Assembly (NCBI GenBank): GCA_910591455.2
Contig: OU342809.1
Span: 18,207,427-18,271,426, forward strand
Reading direction: 5' to 3'
DNA length: 64,000 bases
Source of the DNA: Pholis gunnellus
Lineage: Eukaryota > Chordata > Actinopteri > Perciformes > Pholidae
Part shown: one piece after another, positions 34,901 to 45,582 of the stretch
Layout: each line of letters starts with the position of its first letter
How positions within the stretch are numbered: the first letter of the stretch is position 1
Translations under genes and position numbers: made by a program
The notes under the pieces: model-generated
Told to the model about the DNA's origin: nothing
The model's input: the letters and a program-made list of their open reading frames with translations, nothing else
Databases searched by the model: none

Positions 34901-36340
34901 GGTTTTGACTCGGGAGATGAGTCAGAGGAAAAACATCCAGAAAATAAGGTGAACAGATAAAAGTCCATTCAGACAGGTTCTATGAGGAACATCCGGTTCT
35001 GCTGCAACTTGGTGGGTAACCAAATAAAAGCCCTTAAACTAATAAAATAGTATATCATTATTCCTATCTTCAGTTACCTTCAATCTTGTATGTAACAGTT
35101 GTGGGTCATGGAACGAGACGACTCAAGTGATTGTTTTCCAACATTTTTTTATTGAAGACAAAATATCACCAATGAATTGCCTTCTGATCGTTTTCTGCCC
35201 CTTTGCTCCCTCAGCAACGAGTGATTTAAGTCCTTTTCTTCAAATACACACTGACCAATCAGAGTTCGGTACGTGGACCGTTCATGAATATTACATAATC
35301 ACACAGTTTAATCTGACAAATGCAAACAAAGACAGCTGGCAATAAATCTCAGACTGTGTATTTGTAAATGAACAGTTTTATGACATCACTGCTTCATTTA
35401 GAGCACGATAGATCTGAATATAAGTACATGTGTGTTTTATGGTAAATTAATGTGTTGCAGATGTGTTCTCATGGTGTGTATGACAATAGTTTAGCCTTGT
35501 TCTTTCAGCTGTAGACTTAGTGGTGCAAAACAGACTTGGGAGTAAATAGAAAAAGAAATGTGTAAATATTCTCTCATCACACATTCACTGACGTGTGTCG
35601 ACTTCTTGAGTCGTGTCTTACAGTCTCCGGTTACTTTAATGTTTGGTGTGGGTGATTTTAAGTTATGGAAGGAAACTTCCTAACTGCTTCGAATCATATT
35701 TCTATATATTTTTATTCATTTGCCCAAAGGTCCGTTTTACATTGCTGGGTTCTCAGCTGAAAGAATAAGAATACCTCAAAGTAAAACATTAACATGAATA
35801 CACGTGTTATTATAGTCAGATCTATCGCGTTATAGATGAAGCAGTGATATTATAAATCGGTTAATTTACAGAATGACACAGTTAGTGATTTCTTGCCAGC
35901 TGTCCTTCCTGCATTTGTCAGTTTAAACTGCGTTACTTTCAGCCTGAATTATGTTCATGTTCTTGATGTTGGTCTGAAAGTGCACCAGACTGATGCATTT
36001 AACTTTAAAATGTACAATATTTTCTTCCAGGTGAGCGTGGCCCCGGCCCCCTCTAGAAAAACCAACACTAACTAGAAAATACAGACTCAATTAGTCTACT
36101 GGATCAAGCTATGACTGTACTTCCCATAATAAATGAATCCAGGTATACATCTGTTTTCACATTAACTGTATAACCTGTAACCAAGACTGTGATGGCGTCT
36201 GTGCAAATTTACAATGTGATTTCACATTTGATGAAGAGTCTCTTCGGCGTCATAAAAACAGTTCACATTCTTTTTAAAAGACTCCATCCTTCTGAGCATG
36301 TGCGCCCCTGAGTCAGGGTATCCCAGTTCTTCCACAGACC
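34901..36340. other. Duplicated noncoding segment, also at 59511-60888
   Basis: Similar over most of its length to the block-E segment. It probably includes 3' flank of the C19orf12-like gene. I see no gene in it. 36060-36100 shows CCCCGGCCCCCTCTAGAAAA next to a divergent stretch. Confidence 0.5.
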
Positions 36341-36671
36341 CTAATCCACGTAGTGCACCTGTAAGCTGTTGCTTCAAGGTGGCGTTGTCCATCACTAGAG
36401 CAGTTAGCTGAGCCAAATCTTTCCACTGAATGTCTCCCAGCACGGCCAGAAGACTATCATAAAGCTTCTACTGCTGCTGAGGACTGAGCTCCATTATGAT
36501 CTGAGGCAGCGGTTTGAACTGTCCACTGGTCAGCCAGCAGCCCAGAAGGCCTCCGACAGCACCGCCTACAGGGGAAGAGGGTTTCAAACTTGTGGAATTA
36601 TGATCTCACACACACACACGAGTAGGATAAACTGTTGCATGTCTATTTTCCCACTTACCGACTGCGATATC
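36341..36671 (-). pseudogene. C19orf12-like pseudogene, copy 1
   Basis: C19orf12 (known) is a small membrane-associated protein of mitochondria and ER with a glycine-zipper hairpin. The last exon (36341-36565) reads GGAVGGLLGCWLTSGQFKPL, then LPQIIMELSPQQQ, a premature TAG, then KLYDSLLAVLGDIQWKDLAQ and LTALVMDNATLKQQLT. A 41-bp deletion then removes the end of the conserved C-terminus and shifts the frame. Only about 13 bp of the previous exon remain (36659-36671, with its donor), where the sequence breaks into a LINE. The gene is dead. Confidence 0.85.
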
Positions 36672-36672
36672 A

Positions 36673-37567
36673 TGACACAATTTTATTCAATCGACCTTAG
36701 AAGCCTAGAAGATCGCTTCTCGCAGCGAGAGCTAACTCTCTCTCCTCTGTCCTGATTCTCCTGGACCTGTCTGCAGCATTTGACACTGTGAACCACCAGA
36801 TCCTTCTCCAGACCCTCGAGGGGATGGGCGTCTCAGGCTCTGCACTCTCCCTGTTTGCATCCTACCTGACATGGAGGGGTGCCGTGTCGGAACCACGCTT
36901 GCTGACTACGGGGGTTCCACAAGGTTCAGACCTGGGCCCCCTTCTCTTCTCCCTCTACACAACTTCTCTGGGTTCTGTTATTCGCTGGCATGACTTCTCC
37001 TACCATTGTTATGCCGATGACACCCAGCTGGTCTTGTCATTTCCCCCCGGTGACACTCAAGTGGAGGTACATATAGCTTAGTACGCATTGCTTGGCTGAC
37101 ATCTCGAAGTGGATGACGACACACCACCTCAAGCTCAACCTCGACAAAACCGAGCTATTGTTCCTCCCGGGAAAGGGTTGCCCACACCTGTCCATCACCA
37201 TTGACGATACCGTGGTGACGACAACTCGGACTGCGATGAACCTGGGTGTAACCCTGGACGACCAACTGTCGTTTTCAGCAAACATCTCATCGGTTACACG
37301 CTCCTGCAGATTCCTGCTCTACAACATCAGGATTCGCCCCTTCCTCACTGACGAGACGGCGCAGGTGCTCATCCAGGCTCTTGTCATCTCCCGCCTGGAC
37401 TACTGCAACTCGCTACTTGCCGGAGCCCCGGCGTCGGCCATCAGACTGCTGGAGCTTGTCCAGAAAGCTGCAGCTCGCCTGGTGTTCGAGTGCCCCAAGT
37501 TCTCCCACACAACTTCCCTTCTCCGTTCTCTACACTGGCTACCTGTAAAAGCTCGCATCCAGTTTAA
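36673..37567 (+). mobile_element. L2/CR1-type LINE reverse-transcriptase fragment
   Basis: Reading frames give the RT blocks LLDLSAAFDTVNHQILLQTL, TTGVPQGSDLGPLLFSLYTT, the catalytic YADD in YHCYADDTQLVLSF, and then LKLNLDKTELLFLPGKG, LGVTLDDQLSFSANISS and SRLDYCNSLLAGAPASAI. A stop/frameshift occurs near 37080. Its left end is fused to the C19orf12 copy and its right end (about 37567) to the 3' flank of ZNF-C, so it marks a duplication or deletion junction. Confidence 0.82.
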
Positions 37568-38011
37568 GACGACAATTCAAGATGACAATTTGATACCAGT
37601 AATGGCAGCAGCAAAGAGTGCGAACTGCCAAGTAATATAAAGAACTATTGAGTCACACTCCAGTCACAGATGGATTTAATCCTGATGAACAAAGTGTGCT
37701 CTGTAAAACTGTATGAACCAGTGAAATACACAAACCTTTGTTTTTATTGATGAAATCATTTAAATACAATATACTGTACACAGATGCAGGTAAAACCATC
37801 GTCTTAAACTTAAATTATCATCAAATCAATCATCAATATAATCATCAACACTATTTCAAACTGTACAGTTGGCGCTCATTCAGTGCATAACATTTTGTAT
37901 TGAAATATTGAAATCAGTGTAGTTGAACCACGGTTAATCATGTGTAACTTCAGAGGTGACTCGTGCTGAAAGCTTTTATCACAAACGGAAACTTTACTGC
38001 AACCAGAACAG
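37568..38011. other. 3' flank of ZNF-C
   Basis: Begins abruptly at the LINE junction with sequence matching 28855 onwards (GATGACAATTTGATACCAG). Part of the duplicated cassette; no uqcrfs1 exon-2 copy accompanies ZNF-C. Confidence 0.7.
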
Positions 38012-41000
38012 CTAAAGGGGATTGTTTCCTGTGTGGGTTTTCATGTGTACCTTCAGATGTGCATTGCGCACAAATCTTTTACCGCAAACTGAGCAGCTGA
38101 AAGGTTTTTCTCCTGTGTGGATTCTCATGTGTACCTTTAAATGTGGACGATTGTTAAAAGATTTCTTGCAAACTGAGCAGCTGAAAGTTTTTTCTCCTGT
38201 GTGGGTTCTCATGTGCATCTGTAAATGTGAATGCTGGTTAAAAGATTTCTTGCAAACTGAGCAGCTGAAAGGTTTTTCTCCTGTGTGGGTTCTCATGTGC
38301 ATCTGTAAATTTGAATGCTGGTTAAAAGATTTCTTGCAAACTGAGCAGCTGAAATGTTTTTCTCCTGTGTGGGTTCTCATGTGTATCTGTAAATGTGGAC
38401 TCTGGTGAAAAGATTTCTTGCAAACTGAGCAGCTGAAAGGTTTTTCTCCTGTGTGGATTCTCATGTGTATCTGTAAATGTGAACGCTGCTTAAAAAAATT
38501 CTTACAGACTGAGCAGCTGAAAGGTTTCTCTCCTGTGTGGGTTCTCATGTGTTTCTGCAAATTTGAAGAAATGTTAAATGATTTCTTGCAAACTGAGCAG
38601 CTGAAAGGTTTTTCTCCTGTGTGGGTTCTCATGTGTATCTGTAAATGTGAACGCTGCTTAAAAGATTTCTTACAGACTGAGCAGCTGAAAGGTTTCTCTC
38701 CTGTGTGGATTCTCATGTGTTTCTGTAAATTTGATCGACTGTTATAAGATTTCTTACAGACAGAGCAGCTGAAAGGTTTTTCTCCTGTGTGGATTCTCAT
38801 GTGCGTCACTAAAGTTGAATGCTGGTTAAAAGATTTCTTGCAAACTGAGCAGCTGAAAGGTTTCTCTCCTGTGTGGGTTCTCATGTGTCTCTTCAGATTT
38901 TGACGATTGCCAAATGATTTCTCACACTCAGAGCATCTAAAATGTTTCTCACCAGCGCTACATCTTGAATCACTGACAAGGACTTTATCAGGTTTCAAAT
39001 AGTTTAAACCCGACTGAGGTTCTCTGGTCTCCTTACAATCACCACTGTCAGAAGAGTCTCCAGTCTTCTCATCAGTATCTGGTTCTGGATGTCTATCTGG
39101 ATCCAAGTTCCTGTCTGGTTCTGATCCTCCACAGTCCTTTCCATCAGCTTCTGTTTCCATCTGTTCAGTTTGTCTTTGATGAAGCTGTGAGGACTGAGCT
39201 TCCTCTTCTTCATCGTCACTCTTCACAGGAGTGAATGAGAACTTGACATCAGCCTCCTCCAGACCTTGAAGCTGCTCTCCTTCCTGACTGGTGCAGAGTT
39301 CCTCCTGTTCCTCTTTAATGTGTGAGGGCTCTGGGTCCTCCTGGTCCAGACTGGAGCTCCACTCCTGCTGCTCAGAGGGAACCTCTTCTTTAACCACCAA
39401 CAGCTGCTGGACGTCTGCAGGAAAACAGTAAACACACAGAGACGTTACAAAGACATTGTAGTATTGAGCAAATAGTCTCCTGGACATACACTTCCAGAGT
39501 ATCAATAGAACCAGATAATACAATCATGTAATCAACTTATGTGACCATGAACATATGAACCATTTTAAGCTGCCAAATCCATGTGGTGTTATCAAAGAGA
39601 ACAAACTTGTACCTGAAGTTGAAATATTTCCTGTCATCTAGAAGCTGAGAGAACAAATCAGCATACCTGCAAACTCATAAGAGGTGAAAAATGTGACAAG
39701 CACCTGAAACCCTGTCGGTTCCCTGAGAGAATTTTACTTTAAATATGATCTTTAAAATGTATCATTCTGGTGTAGTGATAAGACATTTACTTTAAGCAAA
39801 AAACGAATTTATTATTCAGTTATGTTGTGGAAAATGTCTATGTTAATCGGGAGAAGAGTTATTCGCAAATTAAAACAAAAGTCTTCAAATGATTCAAAGT
39901 TGTCTTTGTTCAATTTAATTCTCTTGCAAGAGGGAAATACTCAACACAGCTCTTCAAGCAGAGTCCGTGTTGGAAGCATTCTCCACATGAGTTAAAATCT
40001 TCACAAACTTTATACTAAAACAGAAACAGTCCCCGCCTTGAGATAAATCAAAGATATCTTTTTACTCTGGCTTTTCGTTCTTCTATGATCTCATGCCAGA
40101 TGCATTCACGTGAGAACCTAAACATTCCATATTAGGAAGAAAGTACAGTGAGTCTCATTCCTCACATTTCTTGGGTCTGAATGTATAGCCCGCTAAAGTA
40201 AACAGAACACTCAGTAACTGTTCTGGCAGAAAAACTATGTTTACACAGCTTTCTGTTTCTAACTCTGTTTTTCTAAGCCTAACAGTGTTTATAAACATTT
40301 CATGATACTGAGATATATTTTTTTCCATTACAGTTATTAATCAGTATTTCAGCTATAGTTGAACAGCTGGCTAGTTAGCTTTTTCTTAATCATCAATTAT
40401 TATTATTATTATTATTAACCTTTATTTAGACAAAATCCATTGAGACTGAGGTCTCATTTTCAAATGTTTTAGTCAAATAAAAACAAAGATAGCAAGAGTA
40501 GTGAGAACCATCGCCTATACAAAATAAAGTGATTAGTTTTCATTACTGTATGGCTTAATATTAACTTCCACTGTTACTGTAAAGCTGTTCTGAAATGAAG
40601 GTACAGGCTCCTTAACCCTCTCTCTCATTACTTCAGGGCCCTTGGGAGCAACTGCACGTGGGACTGTTGGGACTGTTAGTCCACTGGCTGTGGTCATTAC
40701 AGTGAACAGTGTCTGGCAGTGCGATGAGAGGGCATGTGAGCCCTTGTTGCTGTAGTTCATCTCATTGGCGCAGAGGCTGCATTTAGCATACTCTGCCTTA
40801 TCAATGTATTTAAAATACTGTGACAGTGTGAAGCTGTACTCACGTCTGTTGAGACCTCCACCTTTATCCAGGCCCAGCTCCACTCACATCTCAGCCCTGC
40901 GTCAAGCTGCGCTACACAAACAGCCTCCTCTTCCTGAAGCTCTTTGACCTCATCATCTTATCAGTATCTGGGCCTCTTGTCTCAAGTTATTATCACCACG

Positions 41001-41736
41001 AAATCCCCTCATTCTACTTTGAGTTAAAAAAAAACTAAAAAAACAACCTGCAACCAGATCCGCCGTTGTTCCGGTTTAATGTTAACGAGTGACCGCGTGG
41101 ACTGAACCGGAACACGGGGGGCTTCATGTTTCATCACGTTACGTGTTTTCCTCCTAAAACAGTCGAGAAAGTTCCGCATGCAGTGGACGTTAGCCTTAAC
41201 CCAGCAAGTCTGAACGGCAACGGAACATAAACGTTAACGGAGGGAAAGACGGTGTATACATCTTAACGCTGATTGGCCAAGATTCGACACATCAAGGATG
41301 TTTTATTGCAAATATCACGACATCACATTTTCTCCTTGACTCCAATCTGATAAACGCTGGCTGGCCAGTTGCCCCCCCCCATAAAAACTTTTACGGATCT
41401 ACACGATTCACGTGGATGATATATTTTGATTCATAACAGCACATTTCGCTGAAAAGCCACAAGTTAGCAGGCATGAAATCAACATTAAATGTGATCAGCC
41501 GGAGCATGAACAGTGTTTGAGAGAAGAAATAAAGTGAACCCACGTGCTCTTTGTATCCGAACTTCCGGGTTGAAAACAGCGTCCAGTAGTTCCCGTTGTC
41601 TCTTGTTCTGCTCTTTTGAACGAGAGAGTTCCTCCTCGTACTCTGCTATCGTTCTTTCAAACAAACCAAATATCTCTTCATCAGCCGCAGTTAGTCGCTG
41701 GTTGACTAAAGATCTCAGCATTTCTACTTTAGACAT
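38012..41736 (-). CDS. ZNF-C: C2H2 zinc-finger protein, 11 fingers, two exons
   Basis: Exon 1 is 41544-41736 and exon 2 is 38012-39414; 193 + 1403 nt give 531 aa, the longest of the cluster. The acidic linker lacks three residues (TDD in DSSDTDDSGD) compared with the others. Helix residues -1/3/6: NNR, QTT, SNK, QHI, INK, QHI, QHI, QNM, QHM, NHV, RHV. Fingers 4, 6 and 7 share contacts. The array starts like ZNF-E and ends with the CGKRFVRN finger of ZNF-B. The intron holds a hATb copy with a solo LTR inside it. Confidence 0.88.
39662..41475 (-). mobile_element. hATb copy in the ZNF-C intron, with near-complete ends
   Basis: The ends are CATACCTGCAAACTC on the left and GTTAGCAGGCATG on the right. 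They are flanked by AAATCAG (39655-39661) and AAATCAA (41476-41482), a 6-bp match consistent with an aged hAT duplication. The BED frame on the minus strand reads KCSLCANEMNYSNKGSHALS at about 40720-40780. The transposase core is absent. It includes a solo LTR. Confidence 0.78.
39823..40332. mobile_element. Solo LTR, block C
   Basis: 510 bp, beginning TGTTGTGG and ending CCATTACA, flanked by the 4-bp duplication GTTA (39819-39822 and 40333-40336). Blocks A, B and D have the empty site ATTCAGTTATTAATCAG or a close variant. A 4-bp duplication with TG...CA ends fits an endogenous-retrovirus-type LTR; no internal region is present. The orientation is not determined. Confidence 0.88.
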
Positions 41737-42430
41737 TTTCACTAAACTACGGAAACGTTTCCTCCAGACAATCTCCGTTAAAAACTCCGTTTATTCTCAG
41801 TACACTCTGACTAGCGCTGTGTTGGTCACTTCCGTCCCCGTTGGTCTGTTTCCAGGTAGCATGCTAAGCTAACTTCGATAGCTTTATAGGCTACCAGGAG
41901 ATGAGTCTTCTTCTTCTTCTTCTTCTTCTTAGAGTTTAATGGCGGACTACAAACCAACGTTTAAGGTGCCACCTACTGGACTGGAGTGTGTAACATCATG
42001 ACTTTATGACAGTTATCATTTAAACACAATAATAATTATAGTAATGTATAAATAAAAGAAAGAAAATAAGAGAAAAATAAACTTCGTATGGAAGTTATAG
42101 TCTGTGAATTGAACCCGTTCCATTCAAAATATTAAATAAAGCCCTTTTAAGGCGAACTTGTTTGTCCCCTGTCTCTAACAGTCCTTTGATGCTCCACTCC
42201 CTTCCTATATCTACCACTCTGCCCTTCAGTCTTTCTCTTTCCACCCTGAACTTCCTCCACTCTATCAGCACATGTTCAACAGTTTCTTTACAGTTGCATA
42301 TCTAACATTTATCCCACTCTGTCTATTTCATGATGTATATCACGTGTCATTGAGTCCTGTATGTCCGAACATTAATCTACTGAAAGTAACATCTTCTTTT
42401 CTACTTTTACTTCCATCACTTCTCACTCTG
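41737..42430. other. ZNF-C upstream region and LINE 3' end
   Basis: Upstream ZNF sequence up to about 41904, then a (TTC)n run (41905-41931) and the 3' end of the same I/Nimb-like LINE as at 33759, on the minus strand, truncated at about 42430. Confidence 0.65.
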
Positions 42431-43005
42431 TGAGATAAACCACAGACACCTTTCCTCCAGACAAACTCCGTTAAAAACACCGTTTACTCTCATTAAACTC
42501 TGACTAGCGCTGTGTTGGTCACTTCCGTCCCCGTCGGTCTGCTTCCAGGTAGCATGCTAAGCTAACTTCAATAGCTTTATAGGCTACCAGGAGATGAGTC
42601 CTCTTCTCCTCCTCTTTCTTCTTCTCCTCCTCATTTTTCTTCTTTCAGTTTAATGGCGGACTACAAACCAATGTTTAAGGCGTCACCTACTGGACCGGAG
42701 TGTGTGACATCATGACTTTATGACAGTTATCGTGTAAACACAATAATAATGTTATTTATAAATACAATAAAAAAAAACTTCATATAGAAGTTATATTCTG
42801 GATTTTGAACCCGTTCCATTCAACATATTAAATAAAGCCCTTAAGATGAACTTGTTTGTCCCCTGTCTCTAACAGTCCTTTGATGCTCCACTCCCTTCCT
42901 GTATCTACCACTCTGCCCTTCAGTCTTTCTCTTTCCACCCTGAACTTCCTCCACTCTATCAGCACATGTTCAACGGTTTCTTTACAGTTGCATATCTGTG
43001 AGAGT
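42431..43005. repeat. Orphan second copy of the ZNF upstream region plus LINE 3' end
   Basis: Repeats 41750-42300: the ZNF 5' flank (TCCAGACAAACTCCGTTAAA, then AGCGCTGTGTTGGTCACTTC) followed by a degenerate TTC/CTCC run and the LINE tail. There is no exon 1 next to it, so this may be a promoter copy without a gene. Confidence 0.7.
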
Positions 43006-43395
43006 CATGTTTTTTGATTTCTCCAGTGCCTTCAACACCATCCAGCCTTTGCTTCTGAGGGACAAGGGACAAAGTCTCTTTGTGAAAACCATAGACACAA
43101 AATGTGCTCATAGAGGAATCTAGCTCTCCAAATGAAGCCAAATTGCTGCCTTTAATTGAACCATATTCAAGGATATTAATAACTTTCCTGCATTTTACTA
43201 CTGTATTTTATTTATTACACTGCTTTTTAGTGTTTTAATAACTGTTTTTAATGTTTCAATGAATGTTCTTAATTGTTTTTAAATCTCCTTTTCTTCTGCC
43301 TTATGTTTTGATGCTTTCAATGGTTTTATGTGAAGCACTTTGAATTACCTTGTTGTTGAAATGTGCTATACAAATAAACTTGCCTTGCCTTGCCT
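43006..43395 (+). mobile_element. Non-LTR retrotransposon 3' fragment
   Basis: A short RT-like stretch VMFFDFSSAFNTIQPLLL at about 43008 is followed by noncoding sequence and the typical fish LINE 3' tail (GTGCTATACAAATAAACTTG, then CCTTGCCTTGCC). The interior is deleted. Confidence 0.65.
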
Positions 43396-43848
43396 ATTGT
43401 GCAGAAGAAGAAAAAACTCATCTATAGATAGTTGTTATGATTATTCAGTTCGGGTTTTATTGCCTCCAATTTAAAAAATAAGTTCTATTAGTCAGTTAAC
43501 CGACTGATAGACGCATTGTTACATGATCGACAGCAAAAAAAAACATAAATTCACTGGTTCCAGCTCATCAGATGTAGATATCTCCAGGCTGGACTGAAAT
43601 AATCAATTGTTAGTATCAGCTAGACTGACAGTATCATATGTAAATCTAGACCTGATCAGATCAGATGTGCTGTATTGTACTTGGGGGAAGCAATCACGAT
43701 TGACGAGACAATTAAAAAAAAAAGGTCAATCTGGTTTCATATCTATAACGACTAATGTTAGGGATACAATATATTAATCAGTATCAATTTAATCCAAAAT
43801 GTTTCTTTGATTACAACTACAAAACTACATCTTGTGTTTCTTCTCCAG
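43396..43848 (+). repeat. Duplicated piece of uqcrfs1 intron 1 with empty transposon sites
   Basis: Matches 5417-5673 joined to 7202-7302 and then 10499-10765 of the original intron. It lacks the hAT (single AGCTAGAC at 43618-43625) and the BEL/Pao element. It shows that the duplicated unit began inside intron 1, leaving exon 1 behind, and preceded or escaped both insertions. Confidence 0.88.
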
Positions 43849-44459
43849 CTCCTGGGGGGATCCGCCTTGCCCACACAGATATCAAGATTCCTGACTTCAC
43901 AGACTACCGTCGCCCCGAGGTTACGGACCCCAACAAGTCCTCCCAGGAGAGCAGCGAGGCGAGAAGGTCCTTCTCTTACCTCGTCACTGGAGCGACCACT
44001 GTGGTTGGTGTGTATGCCGCCAAGACAGTGGTCACCCAGTTTGTCTCCTCAATGAGCGCATCAGCAGATGTCCTGGCCTTATCCCAGATTGAGATCAAGC
44101 TCGCTGACATCCCTAAAGGCAAAAACATGACCTTTAAGTGGAGAGGAAAGCCCCTGTTTGTCCGTCACCGCACAGAGAAGGAAATCACAACAGAGGAGGG
44201 TGTGAATCTGGCGGAGCTTCGTGACCCCCAGCATGACAAGGATAGAGTGATTAACCCCCGCTGGGTCATCGTCCTCGGTGTGTGCACTCATCTGGGTTGT
44301 GTGCCCATCGCCAACGCCGGAGACTTCGGAGGCTACTACTGTCCGTGCCATGGCTCCCACTACGATGCTTCAGGAAGGATAAGAAAGGGACCTGCTCCTC
44401 TACACCTGGAGGTTCCCTTCAATGAGTTCCCTGAGGAGGACGTAGTCATAGTGGGATAA
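43849..44459 (+). pseudogene. uqcrfs1 exon-2 copy D, open but without exon 1
   Basis: The full 611-nt exon is open, with the acceptor TTCTTCTCCAG, stop codon and AATAAA kept, and CTHLGC and CPCHGSH both intact. It differs from the real exon at a few residues (K to Q in LSQIEIK, E to K in DIPKGK, N to H in PLHLEV, Y to N in PFNEF). No exon 1 is present nearby. It is called an orphan exon; use as an alternative last exon spliced from exon 1 at 4882 is possible because the strand and phase agree, but 39 kb and two poly(A) regions intervene. Confidence 0.75.
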
Positions 44460-45582
44460 ACACTGGAGCTCTGTCTCAGTTCCTCCCTGTAATATGTATT
44501 TTTTAGACGGCTCCATGTGAGAGTGACATCAAATGTGTGTATTTACTAATAAAGACATATTTCCAACTCTATGATTGAACTATTGTCTTTTCCCTTGTAA
44601 AAAAAGTGAGTTGTTTTTCTTTGATTGTTCTGCATCACTTAGCTTGACACCGCCATTTAATTTTTTAAATCTCTATGGATTTTTCATTCCGTACTAATTT
44701 TAGTATTTTCCAAACAGCATTATGCAACACAAAAAGTTTAAAGGTGAAAGAGTGCTTCACAGAAAATGGAAGCAAAGGAATGAGGGCCGGGTGTGATCAG
44801 GTCCAACCCCTTTGCTGCAACATCAATCCTGATATATTGTGTTGGAGCTGTGTGATAAAGTCAAAGGTGGGGCCTGTTTCATGGTTACCTAAAGTTGAGC
44901 TGGTAAAAGTGCTCATACACATGAACAAGAGGCCTGGGGAGCACAATGATTAGGATAAGATGATGGTATGATCAAGAAAAGCCACCGGCAATCTAAAAAA
45001 GTATCGACAAGTTGTAAACAGATTCAGGAATGTGTCAGCCTGTTAAACTGGAAGGAACTATAGATCGAGAGAAGGATGTTGGTGGTTTGTGACTCCAAAG
45101 AATGTGTAGATTGCTTTCTCTAAGGGCCCTTTTTATAAGTTTGTGTCAGACAAGATTACCATTTTATACCAGTAATGGCAGCAGCAAAGAGTGCGAACTG
45201 CCAAGATAAAGAACTATTGAGTCAGACTCCAGTCACAGATGGATTTAATCCTGATGAACAAAGTGTGCTCTGTAAAACTGTATGAACCAGTGAAATACAC
45301 AAACCTTTTTGTTTTTATTGATGAAATCATTTAAATACAATATACTGTGCACAGATGCAGGTAAAACCATCGTCTTAAACTTACATGACCATGAAATCAA
45401 TCATCAATATAATCATCAAAACTATTTCAAACTGTACAGTTGGCACTCATTCAGTGCATAACTTTTTGTATTGAAATATTGAAATCAGTGTAGTTGAACC
45501 ACGGTTAATCATGTATAACTTCAGAGGTGACTCGTGCTGAAAGCTTTTATCACAAACGGAAACTTTACTGCAACCAGAACAG
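44460..45582. other. Duplicated spacer between exon-2 copy D and ZNF-D
   Basis: Near-identical to 11377-12499. No coding gene is supported. Confidence 0.7.
44548..44553 (+). terminator. Polyadenylation signal kept after exon-2 copy D
   Basis: AATAAA at the same distance from the stop codon as in uqcrfs1. Confidence 0.6.
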
